Assembly (NCBI RefSeq): GCF_040412425.1
Contig: NC_089749.1
Coordinates: 19,432,662-19,496,661 of the forward strand
DNA: 64,000 nt
DNA from: Macrobrachium rosenbergii
Taxonomy: Eukaryota > Arthropoda > Malacostraca > Decapoda > Palaemonidae
Direction of reading: 5' to 3'
The notes under the pieces were generated by a model that was given only the letters and a program-made list of their open reading frames with translations, was not told the DNA's origin and did not search any database. How positions within the stretch are numbered: the first letter of the stretch is position 1; each line of letters starts with the position of its first letter. Position numbers and translations under genes: made by a program. Below are positions 38,585 through 53,180 of this stretch, in pieces.

Positions 38585-38940
38585 TGGTTGATTTCTCAAT
38601 GTAAATAAACAGCTGACAAACGCCTAACGCCACCGATGTTAAATATCGTCGCAAAAAAGAAGAAGAAGAGTTTGGGTGCATTCGTTTGAACCGTATCATT
38701 TGGCCGTTGTTTATGTCTATTCTCTGTGGGCGCTAAACGATGAAGCTGGGATGTGTTGCCCCGACACTAATCGCAAATGACGCTCGGCGTTTACCGCCGT
38801 CCAAATTTGAAATCAAGGGTAATCATGTTTTATTATTGGCGTGGAAAATTATAGTTCACGGCCGTCGTCCGTATATATTCGGTGTGCATATTCCCCCCCG
38901 TACTGTCCAATGACCACTTTCTCAAAATACGGTCAACTTA
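38585..38940. promoter_or_regulatory. Complex GC-balanced island, candidate regulatory element
   Basis: Contains AACGCCTAACGCC, a CGCAAATGACGCTCGGCG segment (38771-38788) and GCGTTTACCGCCG, plus TAATCAT and AATTATAG words. No frame of 60 codons crosses it, which argues against an exon. Function is inference only. Confidence 0.32.
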
Positions 38941-39041
38941 GATGTTTAATTTCATACAGGTAGCTCTTCTGTAAAGGGCGAAATTGCTAGCTGCGGCCGG
39001 TTCGTAAAATAGCTGGAATTAAGGATGCAGTAAAATATGTA

Positions 39042-39042
<1 letters not shown>

Positions 39043-39104
<62 letters not shown>
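39043..39104. repeat. (GA)n microsatellite
   Basis: Perfect GA tract. Confidence 0.97.
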
Positions 39105-39105
<1 letters not shown>

Positions 39106-39974
39106 CTGAAGGTAATAGCAATTTTCTTCATCATGGACGTATGTGGATGGTCTTCTATATTACATGCCTGTTAGGTTAGATTGCACAGTCGTGCATTATA
39201 TTGCAAAAACTGAATGTGCGGAATCATAGGGCAATTACGGCGGTCAATAGTTTCCTCGCCTGCGTAAAAAAATAAACAAGTTTTAAAATGTTGACGGCGG
39301 TTAATGAGAGGTCATAAAGTGTGATTTAGTCATTCAAATTGAAATTAGATTTACCACTAAGCTGATCGAACATTACGACGCCCAGGTAACTGGTTCGATG
39401 AATGTATATATTTTGTCTACTTAACAAAGTACATACGTCCGAGGAATTTCTCAAACATACGCTTTATCTCTTATGTTAATGTTTATATAGACATGTACGT
39501 GTAAACACTCATGGTATGTAGTGTGCGTGCGTTCGTGCATGCGTAGGGCCAGTGAAGTATTTTTCAGCTGAAAAAAGAAAGAAAGCTGCCCTTTATCTAT
39601 GGACCAGTGCTTATTACGTAAAGGGCCGTACGGTCATTATTACGGTTAAAATAGATTGGAGTTTTCCCTTCCTAAGGAAAAATTGTAGTCAATGATATGG
39701 AATATTTGCGGTTAAATGGAAATTTGATCTGGTAAACTGAAAAGGAAAACTAGGGCCCTCTCTGGTATATGCAGTTATAATGTTTTGCGTTGGTAGCTTT
39801 GTTTATGAAAGTGTTCATAAGTTTATTAATGAACACAAATCAGCAGAATATTCTCTCATTCATCTCATTTGGTTGATGAGTCCAGAGGTCCACCCCGGGT
39901 CTCTTATAACCTTTGACACTACCGCACTTACGGGTCGACGTTTGGCAAGGGGACCTCTGTTGGCATCAAACGCC

Positions 39975-39976
<2 letters not shown>
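39105..39976. other. Gene-free stretch
   Basis: Unique mixed sequence. The plus frames that continue into the CT tract have no recognised domain. Confidence 0.45.

Positions 39977-40054
<78 letters not shown>
39977..40054. repeat. (CT)n microsatellite
   Basis: Perfect CT tract of about 39 units. Confidence 0.97.
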
Positions 40055-40057
<3 letters not shown>

Positions 40058-40124
40058 TGAGAGCATCTGGAAGATTAGTGGAGGTAGTCACGAGATCGTT
40101 TTTAAAAGGAGTTTAGAGGATTGA

Positions 40125-40605
40125 TCAATTGATTATGTGTATTAAAACTGGCGTTACAACATCTAGGTTATTGACGCCGTCATCAATTTAAATAGAAAAC
40201 TAAAATTAAATAAATAAGTTTAAAAAGAATTTCATATAAAACTGTCTAAAAATATATATGTATATAATCATATTTGTTCGAATATATTATCAGTGCTTAA
40301 ATATACTTTATAATATTATGTATGATATACATTTTGTTGTGGAGGCCCGCCTCCCACATAAAGATATGTAACTGTTCTATATTACAATCCTCACCAAGAA
40401 TTGTAGCTAGAATAAAATGACCTTCTGCTCTGTCACGCCTCAGGACAGGAACCCGTCTCAAATTCTCATGGCTGGGACGTTCGACCAACAAATGTCTCAC
40501 AGTCAAGGGCGCAGTACAGTCATTGCAAAATGGAGGATTTTCACGGGACATCAAAAACCCATGAGTGTGTGTTCTCTCTGTTAATAAAGTCATCAGGAGC
40601 TTTTT
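40125..40605 (-). pseudogene. Non-LTR retrotransposon C-terminal relic
   Basis: The minus frame 40593-40297 encodes 98 residues resembling the region after the RNase H domain in Jockey/I-type LINE polymerases. It has a HGFLMSRE-type segment, then CNDC (C23, C26), PLTVRHLL with H34, and then ERP where these elements usually have a fourth zinc ligand, Cys (R39 here). It ends in a GL-NK-type tail. The upstream RT and RNase H regions are absent, so the copy is 5'-truncated. Downstream (to about 40125) lies AT-rich 3'-UTR-like sequence. Family assignment is from remembered motif patterns. Confidence 0.7.
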
Positions 40606-42092
40606 TTTTTTTTAACATTTGGTTGCGTTCGTAACGAACTCCTGTACAATATCCTTGAGGTTCACTGTTATCAACTTCTTCGGCATTTATTCATACTTTT
40701 AACGGAGAAGCCCTGTTACTATCTCTTCAGTAGAAGCCACTTGACAGTTCAGCGAGTACAGACGAAAGTAGAAAGTCCCTACGAAAGAAGTCGGACGAAC
40801 TAGGAACAGGTCGGGTAAGTTGACTCTTCTGTTCGCGAGCCCTCACACGCTATCAGTGAAATTGCGGAATTCGACGTGCTTAAATTTTGTAGGGTTGTTT
40901 TTGTAATCTGGCTAAGGTAGTAATGACAGCTTACGGTTAATAAGGTGTCAAGAACAGTGGCCATAATATTAACTAGTTCACGGCAGAACCGTTTTAGTTA
41001 TGCTTATTTAAAAAAAAAAAAAATACTGGGAATTTCTTGACAGTGTAGATGAGTAAAATTGTTGCAGTCTAGACATTGTGTGTATTATTCAGCTTACTCC
41101 GACTAAATTCAATCATTTTAATAATTTTTCAAGGAGCGCATTTAGTGTAAATAGATATTTTAATGATAATAGTATTAATATAATTTTAGTTCTGTGAGTT
41201 ATTTAATATCAAAGTATTTTTCAAAATAAATCATTATAATGTAGCGAACGACAATTTTGAGGATTACAAAGAGATGATTGATTATCTCGGTTTAAAATAG
41301 GGAGCCGAAGGAATATTTTTGGTAAATGTACCCAAAGCCAAATTTTGAGAAAGAATATAAAGCTGAGAACTCCAGAATATCGCTGTGACGATAGTTGAAA
41401 ACAGATATGTTTTATTTTAAAGTCGGTTATTACGGAAAACGGAAGTAGTTAGTCTTGGAAAAATGAAAGAATTCGTAACACTAAGAGACAACATGCCTTT
41501 GGACAACTAAAAACTGAAAATGAAATGAATTTTTAAAGTTTATGTTTAAGCATTTCGTGTATTACACATCATATTTATTACAATGAATGATGCCCAGTAA
41601 TACTTTGAGTATAAGGCTAATTATCAGTCCTTATCTATTTTATTTTGGTTGTTTCTGATGTAATACTAAAATACTGCGTTGAAATTCGTTACGTGACAAA
41701 GCGCAAGTTCATGTACTCCTCTCACTATCGTAAATTATCTCCACCGTTACTGGGATTTGTTATTTGCAAATCGCCTGTTCTCCCCCCAGTAGGAATGGAA
41801 TAATTTCAATGCTCTAATTAAAGTCTCAATACTTATATAGAAATAGTATAGAAAATTTACGTAACCGAGGCGTGTACAGGATTCTGTTTTTATGCTATCT
41901 CACCCTCACACTTAACATTTCAGTGTCTGTGCCCAGTTACACCCATATTAGCCTCCTAAGGTATTTTGTAAATTCTTAAACATTAATTTCCTTGGATGGA
42001 GAAAATGGTTAGCACCGTTACCATGTCTCCACGAAAATGGTATTCTGGTAGGTATGATGCGGATTTTTTTGAGTAATTGCGTCTCTGGCTCC
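40606..42092. other. Gene-free stretch
   Basis: Long stretch without frames of 60 codons and without microsatellites. It contains T and A runs at about 40601-40613 and 41011-41023. Nothing recognised. Confidence 0.5.
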
Positions 42093-42396
42093 GCTGGACG
42101 TAAGTTAAGTATACCTTAGTTTAACCAGACCACTGAACTGATTAACAGATCTCCTAGGGCTGGCCCGAAGGATTAGATTTATTTTACGTGGCTAAGAACC
42201 AATTGGTTACCTAGCGACGGGACCTACAGCTTATTGTGGAATCCGAACCACATTGTAACGAGGAATGAATTTCTATCACCAGAAATAAATTCCTCTAATT
42301 CTTCATTGATCGGTCGGAGAATCGAACGCAGGCCCAGCAGAGTGCTAGCCGAGAACGGTACCTACCATTCCAATGAGGAACTTCGGCTGGACATAA
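42093..42396 (-). mobile_element. SINE-A copy 6, full length with target-site duplication
   Basis: Minus-strand copy, body about 42104-42385. GCTGGACGTAA (42093-42103) and GCTGGACATAA (42386-42396) form an 11-bp direct repeat with one mismatch. The head B-box-like segment reads GAATCGAACG on the plus strand. Few private changes suggest a fairly recent insertion. Confidence 0.9.
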
Positions 42397-43382
42397 CGTG
42401 ATAGGGATCTGCTCCCCGAAGTTTTTCGAAAATGAAAATACAGTTTCTAAAGCGAAAACGCCCTGGCTCGGAAGCCTTTCAGAATTATTGTTCCTCTAAA
42501 TCCCATTGTTTGACGCAACAGGCTTTCATTCCACATGATATTTGAAGCCGGTATAAATTTTGAAATTTGCTGGGTTCCGTGGCTGTAGTTGTTAAGGGAA
42601 ATGAAACGTTGATAAAGAAACCAAAGCTACAGTCACTATTGACTAGATCTTGTATACCAGTTCCTGTTTGTGATTTGCTGTTATCTCTGAAGTATATATA
42701 CCAGTTCCTGTTTGTGATTTGCTTTTATCTCTGAAACCCGTTATCTTTATTAATAAGATGTGGCAGGCTTTTGGAATAATGAAACCGACAATAATTAACA
42801 ACACGTTGAACCAACTGCTTGTTTGTGGGCGTTCTCATAAAAAAAAGAATGCCAGATTGAACAAATATTATTCGTTCGAGTTGATTACACTCATCTGACT
42901 CATGGATATTAGATGAATTCGCCGTATGAGGCAATCCCTGAATCTTCAGTATTTGTACCGTGAAAGATATTTTGTCAGATTCTTCAGCATTTACAGTTTA
43001 TCCTTTTATTCAATATTTTTCAGGATTTGTTATATATATAAGATATAATTTACCCGTTTGGAGTAAAGCTATCTTGTTAAACTTCTCACAGATAATAATA
43101 GACAAAAACAGATTGTTATGACGTACGCGATGAATTTTACGAGGTTGTGCCTGGTGTGCGGATGTCGAAATGATTAAAAGTAATTATAACACTTGGATTT
43201 TCTCTTCTCCTTTTGCGAGTGAGCTGTTTTATTATTGTTTGGCTGAAATTACGTCGTACGTAAACGTATTGCCCATACGTGGGGTTAGACGAAGAAGGAT
43301 GTGTTTCAGTGTATGCGTGAGTGGTTCAGGTGTTAGTTCTGAAACAGAAGTGTGAGAGTAAGGGAAAAACTAAGATATATAC
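42397..43382. other. Gene-free stretch with one short tandem duplication
   Basis: Unique sequence. A 44-bp unit starting TATACCAGTTCCTG is repeated almost twice at 42653-42737. Confidence 0.6.
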
Positions 43383-43556
<174 letters not shown>

Positions 43557-43567
43557 CATTACCCTAT

Positions 43568-43643
43568 CACATTACCACAGGTGAATAAGAGACAGGGTGT
43601 AGGTCCTACACCCTGTCTCTTATTATTCACCTGTGGTAATGTG
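43568..43643. repeat. 76-nt near-perfect palindrome
   Basis: Left arm 43568-43603 (36 nt) and right arm 43605-43643 are perfectly complementary except for three extra bases (a TTA duplication) in the right arm. There is a single T at the centre. Arm words include CACATTACCACAGGTG and AGACAGGGTGTAGG. It is flanked by TA tracts at 43396-43552 and 43679-43742. It has no coding capacity and matches no transposon end I recognise. Confidence 0.93.
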
Positions 43644-43675
43644 TGATAAATGAACCACATACAAAAGTGATTATA

Positions 43676-43797
<122 letters not shown>

Positions 43798-44040
43798 TTG
43801 AGGAATCTTATGATAGAATCGATAGTGATAAGACTGTATTATATAGATGATAAATTACAGAGAGGAAAAAAGGTTTACTGCATATGACTGAAGTAAAGCA
43901 TGTGTTCGAGATTGCAGGAGTGAGGGTGACTGGTCTAGTGCAAAAATAGGGCCGAGACAAGGGTGCGTTATGTTAACCGTGGCTGTATAATACCCTTACG
44001 GCTGGAGTTGACGAAAAAGTCGACTGAAGGAAAGTACTTT
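43798..44040 (+). pseudogene. Reverse-transcriptase fragment of a non-LTR retrotransposon
   Basis: Reading from 43803, the translation starts ESYDRIDSDKT, matching the common LINE motif EKAYDRVDRE just after the first catalytic Asp region. Two in-frame stops follow. From 43928 a different frame gives DWSSAKIGPRQGCVMLT, matching the GVRQGCVMSP block of RTE-like elements. The frame change and stops show decay. The YADD box is not found. The piece starts directly after the TG tract and ends near 44040. It could be an internal fragment left by larger deletions. Confidence 0.75.

Positions 44041-45404
<1,364 letters not shown>

Positions 45405-45471
<67 letters not shown>
45405..45471. repeat. (CT)n microsatellite
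   Basis: Perfect CT tract. Confidence 0.97.
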
Positions 45472-45473
<2 letters not shown>

Positions 45474-45689
45474 GTGATTTGAAAAACATGGCCTGATGGC
45501 ATGATAGCCGAAAAGGTCATCAAGAGTATTAAATGACCTTTGCGAGTAGTTATTTGTTTTCAGTGTGAGGTACATCAATATTTGCTTTTTAAATTATCCA
45601 GCTAATTTAATTTTAATTTGGATATTCATAAAAAAATACAATTTTTGCAGATCAGTTACTTAAGCTGCGAAGTCTTTTATGTAAGGTTA

Positions 45690-45980
45690 AATTGGCCCTT
45701 TGCCAGCACGGGGTGTTGGTCCACGAACGTCCTGTTTAGATAATGGTCCCTTGCTCTCGAGAGCAGCACGCAGAAGTGACGAAGACCTGGCGTTATTCTT
45801 TGGTTCCTGGTGGGGGACATAACGGGTCTTGGATGACGTTGGAGAGGGAGGCCCCGAGTGAAGTGAGGCGAGACGGCCTACATTTCATTTTAATGGTGAA
45901 GGCTTGTCTCCAAGTAAGGCCTGAACCACCGCCAGTCAAGTCTCAATTAACTCCGTTGTTTTTCCGTAATTACTTGCCGC
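45690..45980. promoter_or_regulatory. Complex island, candidate regulatory element
   Basis: GC-balanced, non-repeat sequence with CAATTAAC (about 45945-45952) and GTAATTAC (45967-45974) words near its right end. The 113-residue plus frame across it has no recognised domain and no strong start context. Regulatory role is inferred. Confidence 0.3.
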
Positions 45981-46197
45981 AAGATATGTTGTTTATTATT
46001 TTTTTGTCAATAATTTTCCCCCGTGTGATGCAAAGTGAAAATAGCAAAGCAAAATACGGGAAAAATAAGTGGTTCATAATCTAGAGGAGTTCGCTAAACT
46101 GGCTCTTTAAAAATGAAAGATATTGCTCTACGGGAAAGATTACCAACACACTCACAGGCTTAACCACCACAAACCCATACACACACACACACACACC

Positions 46198-46199
<2 letters not shown>

Positions 46200-46268
<69 letters not shown>

Positions 46269-46269
46269 T
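46200..46269. repeat. (TA)n-(TG)n microsatellite flanked by CA
   Basis: CA at about 46181-46196, TA to 46246, TG to 46269. The whole tract is self-complementary. Confidence 0.95.
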
Positions 46270-46589
46270 GTGTTTTTTTATAATACCCCTCATGACACAA
46301 TTGGAACAAACACAAAAATTATGAGAAGTAAGTCTGTAGCCGATTAGTGGTCAGTTGACTATAGTAAGCTACAGCCAGTGATGGAGGTCATGAGGAGTTG
46401 GCACCCTCACCCCAAAACTCTAGATGAAAATTGGGCGGGCAACACTTTTGAAATCGCCTTTTTCAAAAGTGAAAACTTATTTAAAAAGAGACATATATAT
46501 ATAGTATATATATGATATATATATATATATGGGATATATATATAAACAAATGGGTGTATATATATATATATGTATACAAATGTATGTAA

Positions 46590-47040
<451 letters not shown>

Positions 47041-47208
47041 ATTTGTTTTACCTTATTTATTTTACTTCTTTTTTATATCAAAACTAATGGGCTTTTGTAT
47101 TTAACAGGGGAAGAGAGCTCATTTTATTTTTCTCAGAACTGTTACTACTGGTGTTGAGGGTTAGAGCTGATTTGTTTGACTTTTACCAGTATATATAAAT
47201 ATATACAT

Positions 47209-47500
<292 letters not shown>

Positions 47501-47559
47501 TAAGTACGTACGTATATATATGAAAAATCATATAAATATATGTATATATATAAAAATTA

Positions 47560-47665
47560 AAGTGTGTTTATTTAAGTAGAGATGGAGACTGAAAAATTGA
47601 TGGATAGATGGAATGAAGGAGGGTCTGGTATAGAAAAGTGGCACAATATTTGCAGGTTGTATTAC
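47560..47665 (+). repeat. Dispersed repeat G, copy 2
   Basis: Begins GTGTTTATTTAAGTAGAGA and includes ATATTTGCAGG at about 47646-47656, matching copy 1. The 60-residue open frame starting at 47582 lies mostly in and beyond this repeat and has no recognised domain. Confidence 0.65.
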
Positions 47666-47829
47666 CTTAAGGCTGATGAGCTTTCTTTTTGGGTATCTGA
47701 AGCCTCCGCTCATTTGAAGTTTTCTGCACAGGAATTTCATCCACGTTTGGTCGATGAAGGATGAACGTAACAGTAACTGACGCTTTGTTTTTTCTGAAGT
47801 TACTCACTTGTTGGAGAAATTAGACAATT

Positions 47830-47985
<156 letters not shown>

Positions 47986-48167
47986 GCTATGTTGAGAGAG
48001 AGATGTATTGGTTGGCTGGGGGAAATTTATTAGTAGCTTGTTAATGTAACGTATTTACACATCTGTGCATGGTTTATTTATTGTTCCCTTCGCTAAGTGT
48101 GCATACTAACGTATATGCTTGGAACACTTGTCGGATTAATAGGCGCAGGTGCGCACACACATTTCAT

Positions 48168-48370
<203 letters not shown>

Positions 48371-48419
48371 TTGCAAAAGCAAAGCCAACCGTTTGCAAAA
48401 GTAACCAGAAGGTGGTCGC

Positions 48420-48535
48420 TTGATTTCAGTGTGGTCCGCGTATTCCCCAAAACCAGATTGCGTGCACGCACGCACACAAAAGTAGCAGATGGCCACGCAA
48501 GAAGCGGTTCCTCGGAATACGCGCTGATAAATCAA
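48420..48535. repeat. Imperfect inverted repeat
   Basis: CGCGTATTCC (48437-48446) is exactly complementary to GGAATACGCG (48514-48523), and TTGATTT (48420-48426) to AAATCAA (48529-48535). The arms frame about 67 bp that includes a CA/CG-rich segment. Confidence 0.75.
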
Positions 48536-48539
48536 CGGC

Positions 48540-49232
48540 CGGAAATGTACTGTAGATGATCTAGTCGTATTAACTTCGGCGTGGATTTAAGCACCTCTTA
48601 AAACAAATCAAGGATCCTCCCCCTAGTTGGAAATCATCGGCTAATCGTTGTATCAATGCTGATAAATATTTCTTAAAAGAGGATCATTTGGATCGCGCAT
48701 TATCATTGTCTTTGGTCGGACAAGATCTTTATCACGATGATAAACAGGGATGGTGTATGTTTGCTGCAAGAGCAAGGTTGAAGGAGTGTATTTTGCTTGC
48801 ATTTAAGTTGTGAAGATTACGCTTTCAAATACTGTTGTCATTGGTGTGATTGCATGCTCTGGACGTCTTCGGAATTTTGAGCTCATACGCGTGTGTCTGT
48901 ATTCATATGTATGCTTGCAGAATACTTCCGTCAGCGTTTTCGTTTTAAGGCGAATGGCTTTATTCTACACCAACCTTCAATAAGGTAGTGTAGTCGAAAA
49001 ATTATGCGCGGAACGTTTTCATAATTGGTTCCTTTCTTCGGAGACTTTCTGTTGACGGGCTCACGATACGTTCCCCTTGGCAAATGCTTTCCTGATTACG
49101 TTTCCTTCTTTGAATCTTTTCGCAACGATTTTCCGCCTGTGGACGTTTTCACTGAACGGTGCCGTCTGTAGAGGTTTTCATATCTCGTCGCGTTCTGTAG
49201 CAGCTTTGGCGGGGTAGGGAATATTTGGTGGA

Positions 49233-49235
<3 letters not shown>
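48540..49235. other. Gene-free stretch
   Basis: Unique mixed sequence; nothing recognised. Confidence 0.5.
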
Positions 49236-49291
<56 letters not shown>

Positions 49292-49383
49292 TATATATAT
49301 ATGCGTGTATGTATACATGTATATATATATACACACATATATATGTGTTTATGTATACATGCATATATGTATACACACACATA

Positions 49384-49462
<79 letters not shown>
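49236..49462. repeat. (CT)n and (TA)n with CA/TATG segments
   Basis: CT at 49236-49280, interrupted CA/TA/TATG to about 49388, then TA to 49462. Confidence 0.96.
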
Positions 49463-49467
<5 letters not shown>

Positions 49468-51775
49468 AATATGTAACATATATATTAGATGGACTCTCTC
49501 TTTCTGCTTCATCAGTTTCCTTCTAATCCTGTTTTAATAATCCTGTTTTAATTCTTTGTACGATGCGATAAGCAGATCCCAAGGTATCCATGACCATTAT
49601 TGACGCTTTTCATCTCCGAGATGGATATCATCATCTCCTTATTCTTTTAGTTTATAAGGCATATATTTCGAAGTTAATATTACCTGTATAGTAGAACATA
49701 ACATCGTGGACATTAAAATAATGCAAATGAAAGAATAAGATACAACTGTGTTTTCATTGCTGTATAAATATGAAGACTAGTTACTCCAACCATTATACAT
49801 AAAATCATGCTCATTGTACATAATCACACATGTGCGACATGGGGAATTATTTTTTAAATTTCAGTTGCATTTAGAAAAAATACTCGATAAGAAGATTACA
49901 TATACTGTTGGCACAGGAATTCACACATATAATTTAAACATTAAGATATTTTTGTTATTAGTTACGTCTTGGTTGTAAATACAACCGCCCATTTTGTGTA
50001 TTACAGTGGGGCAGAAATTACCTGAATATTAAAACAAAGAAGCGGAGATTGTTTCGATTGTATAGTCAAAGTAGGAATCGACAGGGCATCATCAACAAAG
50101 AATTCTAGACAACGTTGTTGCTAAAATTGAGTTGAAATAAGAGAGGGATTTCACGCCTTATTTTCCTTTCTGCGTAATCTCAAGAGGAGAATGGTCAAAC
50201 ATACCATGCGCAATAGCGTACTTATATCATATGGCTTCTGTTGGCTTGAGTTTATTCAGGCCAGAAGTTCGTAAAATATATCCAGCAGCGCTTTCAGATC
50301 CTCTGGCTTCTTCGGACTGATTGTCCTCTTGGCTTTGGAATCCTAACAACTCTTGCAAGTTTTTAAGTATTTATGTTTTACTTAGATATGCTGGCTGGTG
50401 CTAATTTACAAACGCGTTTGCATTCATTGTCGATTTGATTGTCCACCTTAATTCTGACGGGACAGTTTTGTTTAGTCGGTGATTGAGAGACGTGTGGTAA
50501 TGCATCAGGGTTACTGCTGTTATCAGTTCTCTACCAGCAAGGTTGGGGCGCTAATCGTTTTTACTTACGTTTTGACTGTCTCTCTTTGTCCATCAGTGCC
50601 GTCTGCCACAAGACTTGGCGTAAAGGTGGACCTTCATGTTTAGGTTTGCAGGAAGGGGGACTGTATGTCTTTCCCATCTGTCTTGGCGTCTTTTATACAC
50701 TACTGTATAAGAACTTTCCCAGAAGGTGAAATCATTGATATAGATTCCTTAGATTCTGTAAACGCCTTTAACCTTGGCCATGACTTGAACTAAAAGACGT
50801 AGTCTTCACATTTGGCATGCATAATCCAGTAATGAAACTCTATCAGATGAAACTAAGCGTAGGAATTAGCGTTTACACTATATGCAGTGGCCGTTTGGGC
50901 CATTCATAGTCGGGAGAAACTTTCAGTTTCGCAAGAACTATAAATATGTTATCTTAGCAATATTCTGAGAATGTCTTTTATTAATAAGCGTAGCAAGAGA
51001 CCAAAGAAAGGTTATCCGGCAGATCTAACAGGTAGGTAAGTGAAGTAATGATGTTGAATAAGAATGAGGAAAACGTTCATGAGATGGATAATAATGAGTG
51101 TCGAGGTGAATTGCATTTTTAGTATATGTGGTCTAACGAGGGCTGAATGAGTTAAATACAGATTTCAAGATGTGGAGATGCTTGTATGGGTAAAAAGACT
51201 GATCCTTATTTTCATCAGATGGTCTGATCACGTAGCGAGAATTGAGGACGATAGTCATGTGATTTGTTTTTCTGTTCAATTCACAGTTTTGAAGAAGAAG
51301 GAGAAGTAGAAATTGTTGTTCAGATAGTATGGAGGAATTAATGTGATTTGAGATGCTTTAGTTATGTGGAAAGAATTTTCTTTTTATTGAGGTGGCATAT
51401 GTGTTTATAGAAACTAGACCTTCAAGTGATTTACTTATTAGAAGTGATCGTTGTAACATTTGTGCTAACTCTGGTGTTGATATAAAAAATAGTGAGCGGT
51501 CAGTTTTATGACTTTGTTAATGGGCTTTGGAAACAGCGATAGTTTTTCAAGCTATGTTTATCCAGGATTATTTTTAGCTTGATGCGATAACGGAAATATA
51601 AAACTTAACAATTTTAATGCTCTGTGTTAAATGACTTCCGTTTTCATATTTTCCTCTTGGCCTATTTTTCATTCTTCTTGATTTAATGTTTGATTGGCGC
51701 GAGGATGAGGCCGGTCGGCATTCTCTTCTTTTTTTCATATTTTGTTCATTTCTTTCATTTGAAAACCCTTGCTGT
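49463..51775. other. Longest region without microsatellites, no gene seen
   Basis: About 2.3 kb of mixed AT-rich sequence with no frame of 60 codons on either strand and no repeat family recognised. The absence of both frames and SSRs is consistent with unique intronic or intergenic DNA or a very old transposon. Confidence 0.5.
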
Positions 51776-52027
51776 ACTCAGCTAGCACTCTGCTAGGCCC
51801 GCGTTCGATTCTCCGGCCGGCCAATGAAGAATTAGAGGAACTTATTTCTGGTGATAGAAATTCATTTCTCGGTATAATGTGGTTCGGATTCCACAAGAAG
51901 CTGTAGGTCCCGTTGCTAGATAACCAATTGGTTCTTAACCACGTAAAATAAGTCCAATCCTTCGGGTCAGCCCTAGGAGAGCTGTTAATCAGCTCAGTGG
52001 TCTGGTTAACCTAAGGTATACTTAACT
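51776..52027 (+). mobile_element. SINE-A copy 7 (plus), head slightly truncated
   Basis: Starts CAGCTAGCACTCTG inside the tRNA-like head, includes GTTCGATTCTCC as B-box (about 51802-51813), and runs to AAGGTATACTTAAC. It lacks the roughly 30 bp of head seen upstream in copies 4 and 6. No convincing target-site duplication. Confidence 0.9.
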
Positions 52028-53117
52028 TTATCAGACTCAGTGACCTTATTGCCAGTCTCACCAAACATTAGGCTGGTCCTTACCCTCTGTACGTGGCCCT
52101 CCAGTCATGTGGCTAAGTTTTCTTCCTTAAGGGTACAATAAAAAATATTTACTTATTTTATTATTTAAGTTTTTAAATAATAAAATACTTTTTAGTTTTT
52201 TTGGGATTCGTTTGCAGCTACACACATTCACTTTCATTAATGGTATTTTATATATTTGCAGCACTTGTTAATTATATATATTTCGATTTTTGCGGTATTT
52301 CACGTATATTTATTCATATTCACCTCATTTTTGTCATATTTTTGCATATCCCGTCGAATCCCAAAGCACCATTACTGAATTTTCATCCAGATTTCTGAAT
52401 CCAGAGATCTTCCATGACTGCCTGTAATATTTGGCTGTCGGCCTCGAAAGTAGGTTAGAATTAATTTGAATAATGCTTTTTTCATTTAATTTGATAGACG
52501 GAGAGGATATTTTATCCAGGCAAATAGATCTCTGATATTATTAAAAAGCAGCAGCCATTTCAGCATTATATTTTACCCGTGCCACCAAGCCCCCGTTCTG
52601 AAATTAATCAAGTGAAAAGCAACTCCGTTTGAGTTGGGAAATAAATAAAGAAGAAAAAATTGTTGTCTCATTACATGGCAAAAAAAACCCAGTAAATTAG
52701 AGGTTTTTCCCCGAAATCCTCAACACGTCCTGGCACGTTTCATTAAGGATTAAATATAAATATACTTAAGGAACCGAGCCATTCTTTTCCCTTTAATATT
52801 GAAATGGAAGTTTGCCGAAATATTTTTTCCGTTAAATTAGGAAATGAGATGATCCCTCTAATCTTTTTTTTTCGGGGGAGGGGGGGAAAGGGGGAGGGGA
52901 ATTTGCGATGACAGATTGGCAGGCACGCAAACGGTCGCATGGCTTGAGGAATAAACAATCAAGTTGATGAAACAGGTTACCCGTTGCCTGTCGTGGGGGT
53001 TGTTGAAGCTGACTTCGGTAACTGGAATGTAGTGCCGTGTTTTGCCCATCCGTCCTTAGACATTTGGTGCAGATTCAAGATCGTCAAGTTTGTTGCTTTC
53101 TGTCTGTGATTTCAAGG

Positions 53118-53122
<5 letters not shown>
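52028..53122. other. Gene-free stretch
   Basis: Mixed sequence with a G-rich patch at about 52874-52900. No coding signal recognised. Confidence 0.5.

Positions 53123-53176
<54 letters not shown>
53123..53176. repeat. (CT)n microsatellite
   Basis: Perfect CT tract. Confidence 0.97.

Positions 53177-53180
<4 letters not shown>

Noticed and set aside
40297..40593. 98-residue frame as a host gene
   Set aside because: Its motifs match LINE C-termini, one zinc ligand is lost and the upstream domains are missing.
45743..46084. 113-residue plus-strand frame as a gene
   Set aside because: Less biased than most frames but ends in a T-rich hydrophobic run, with no homology recognised.
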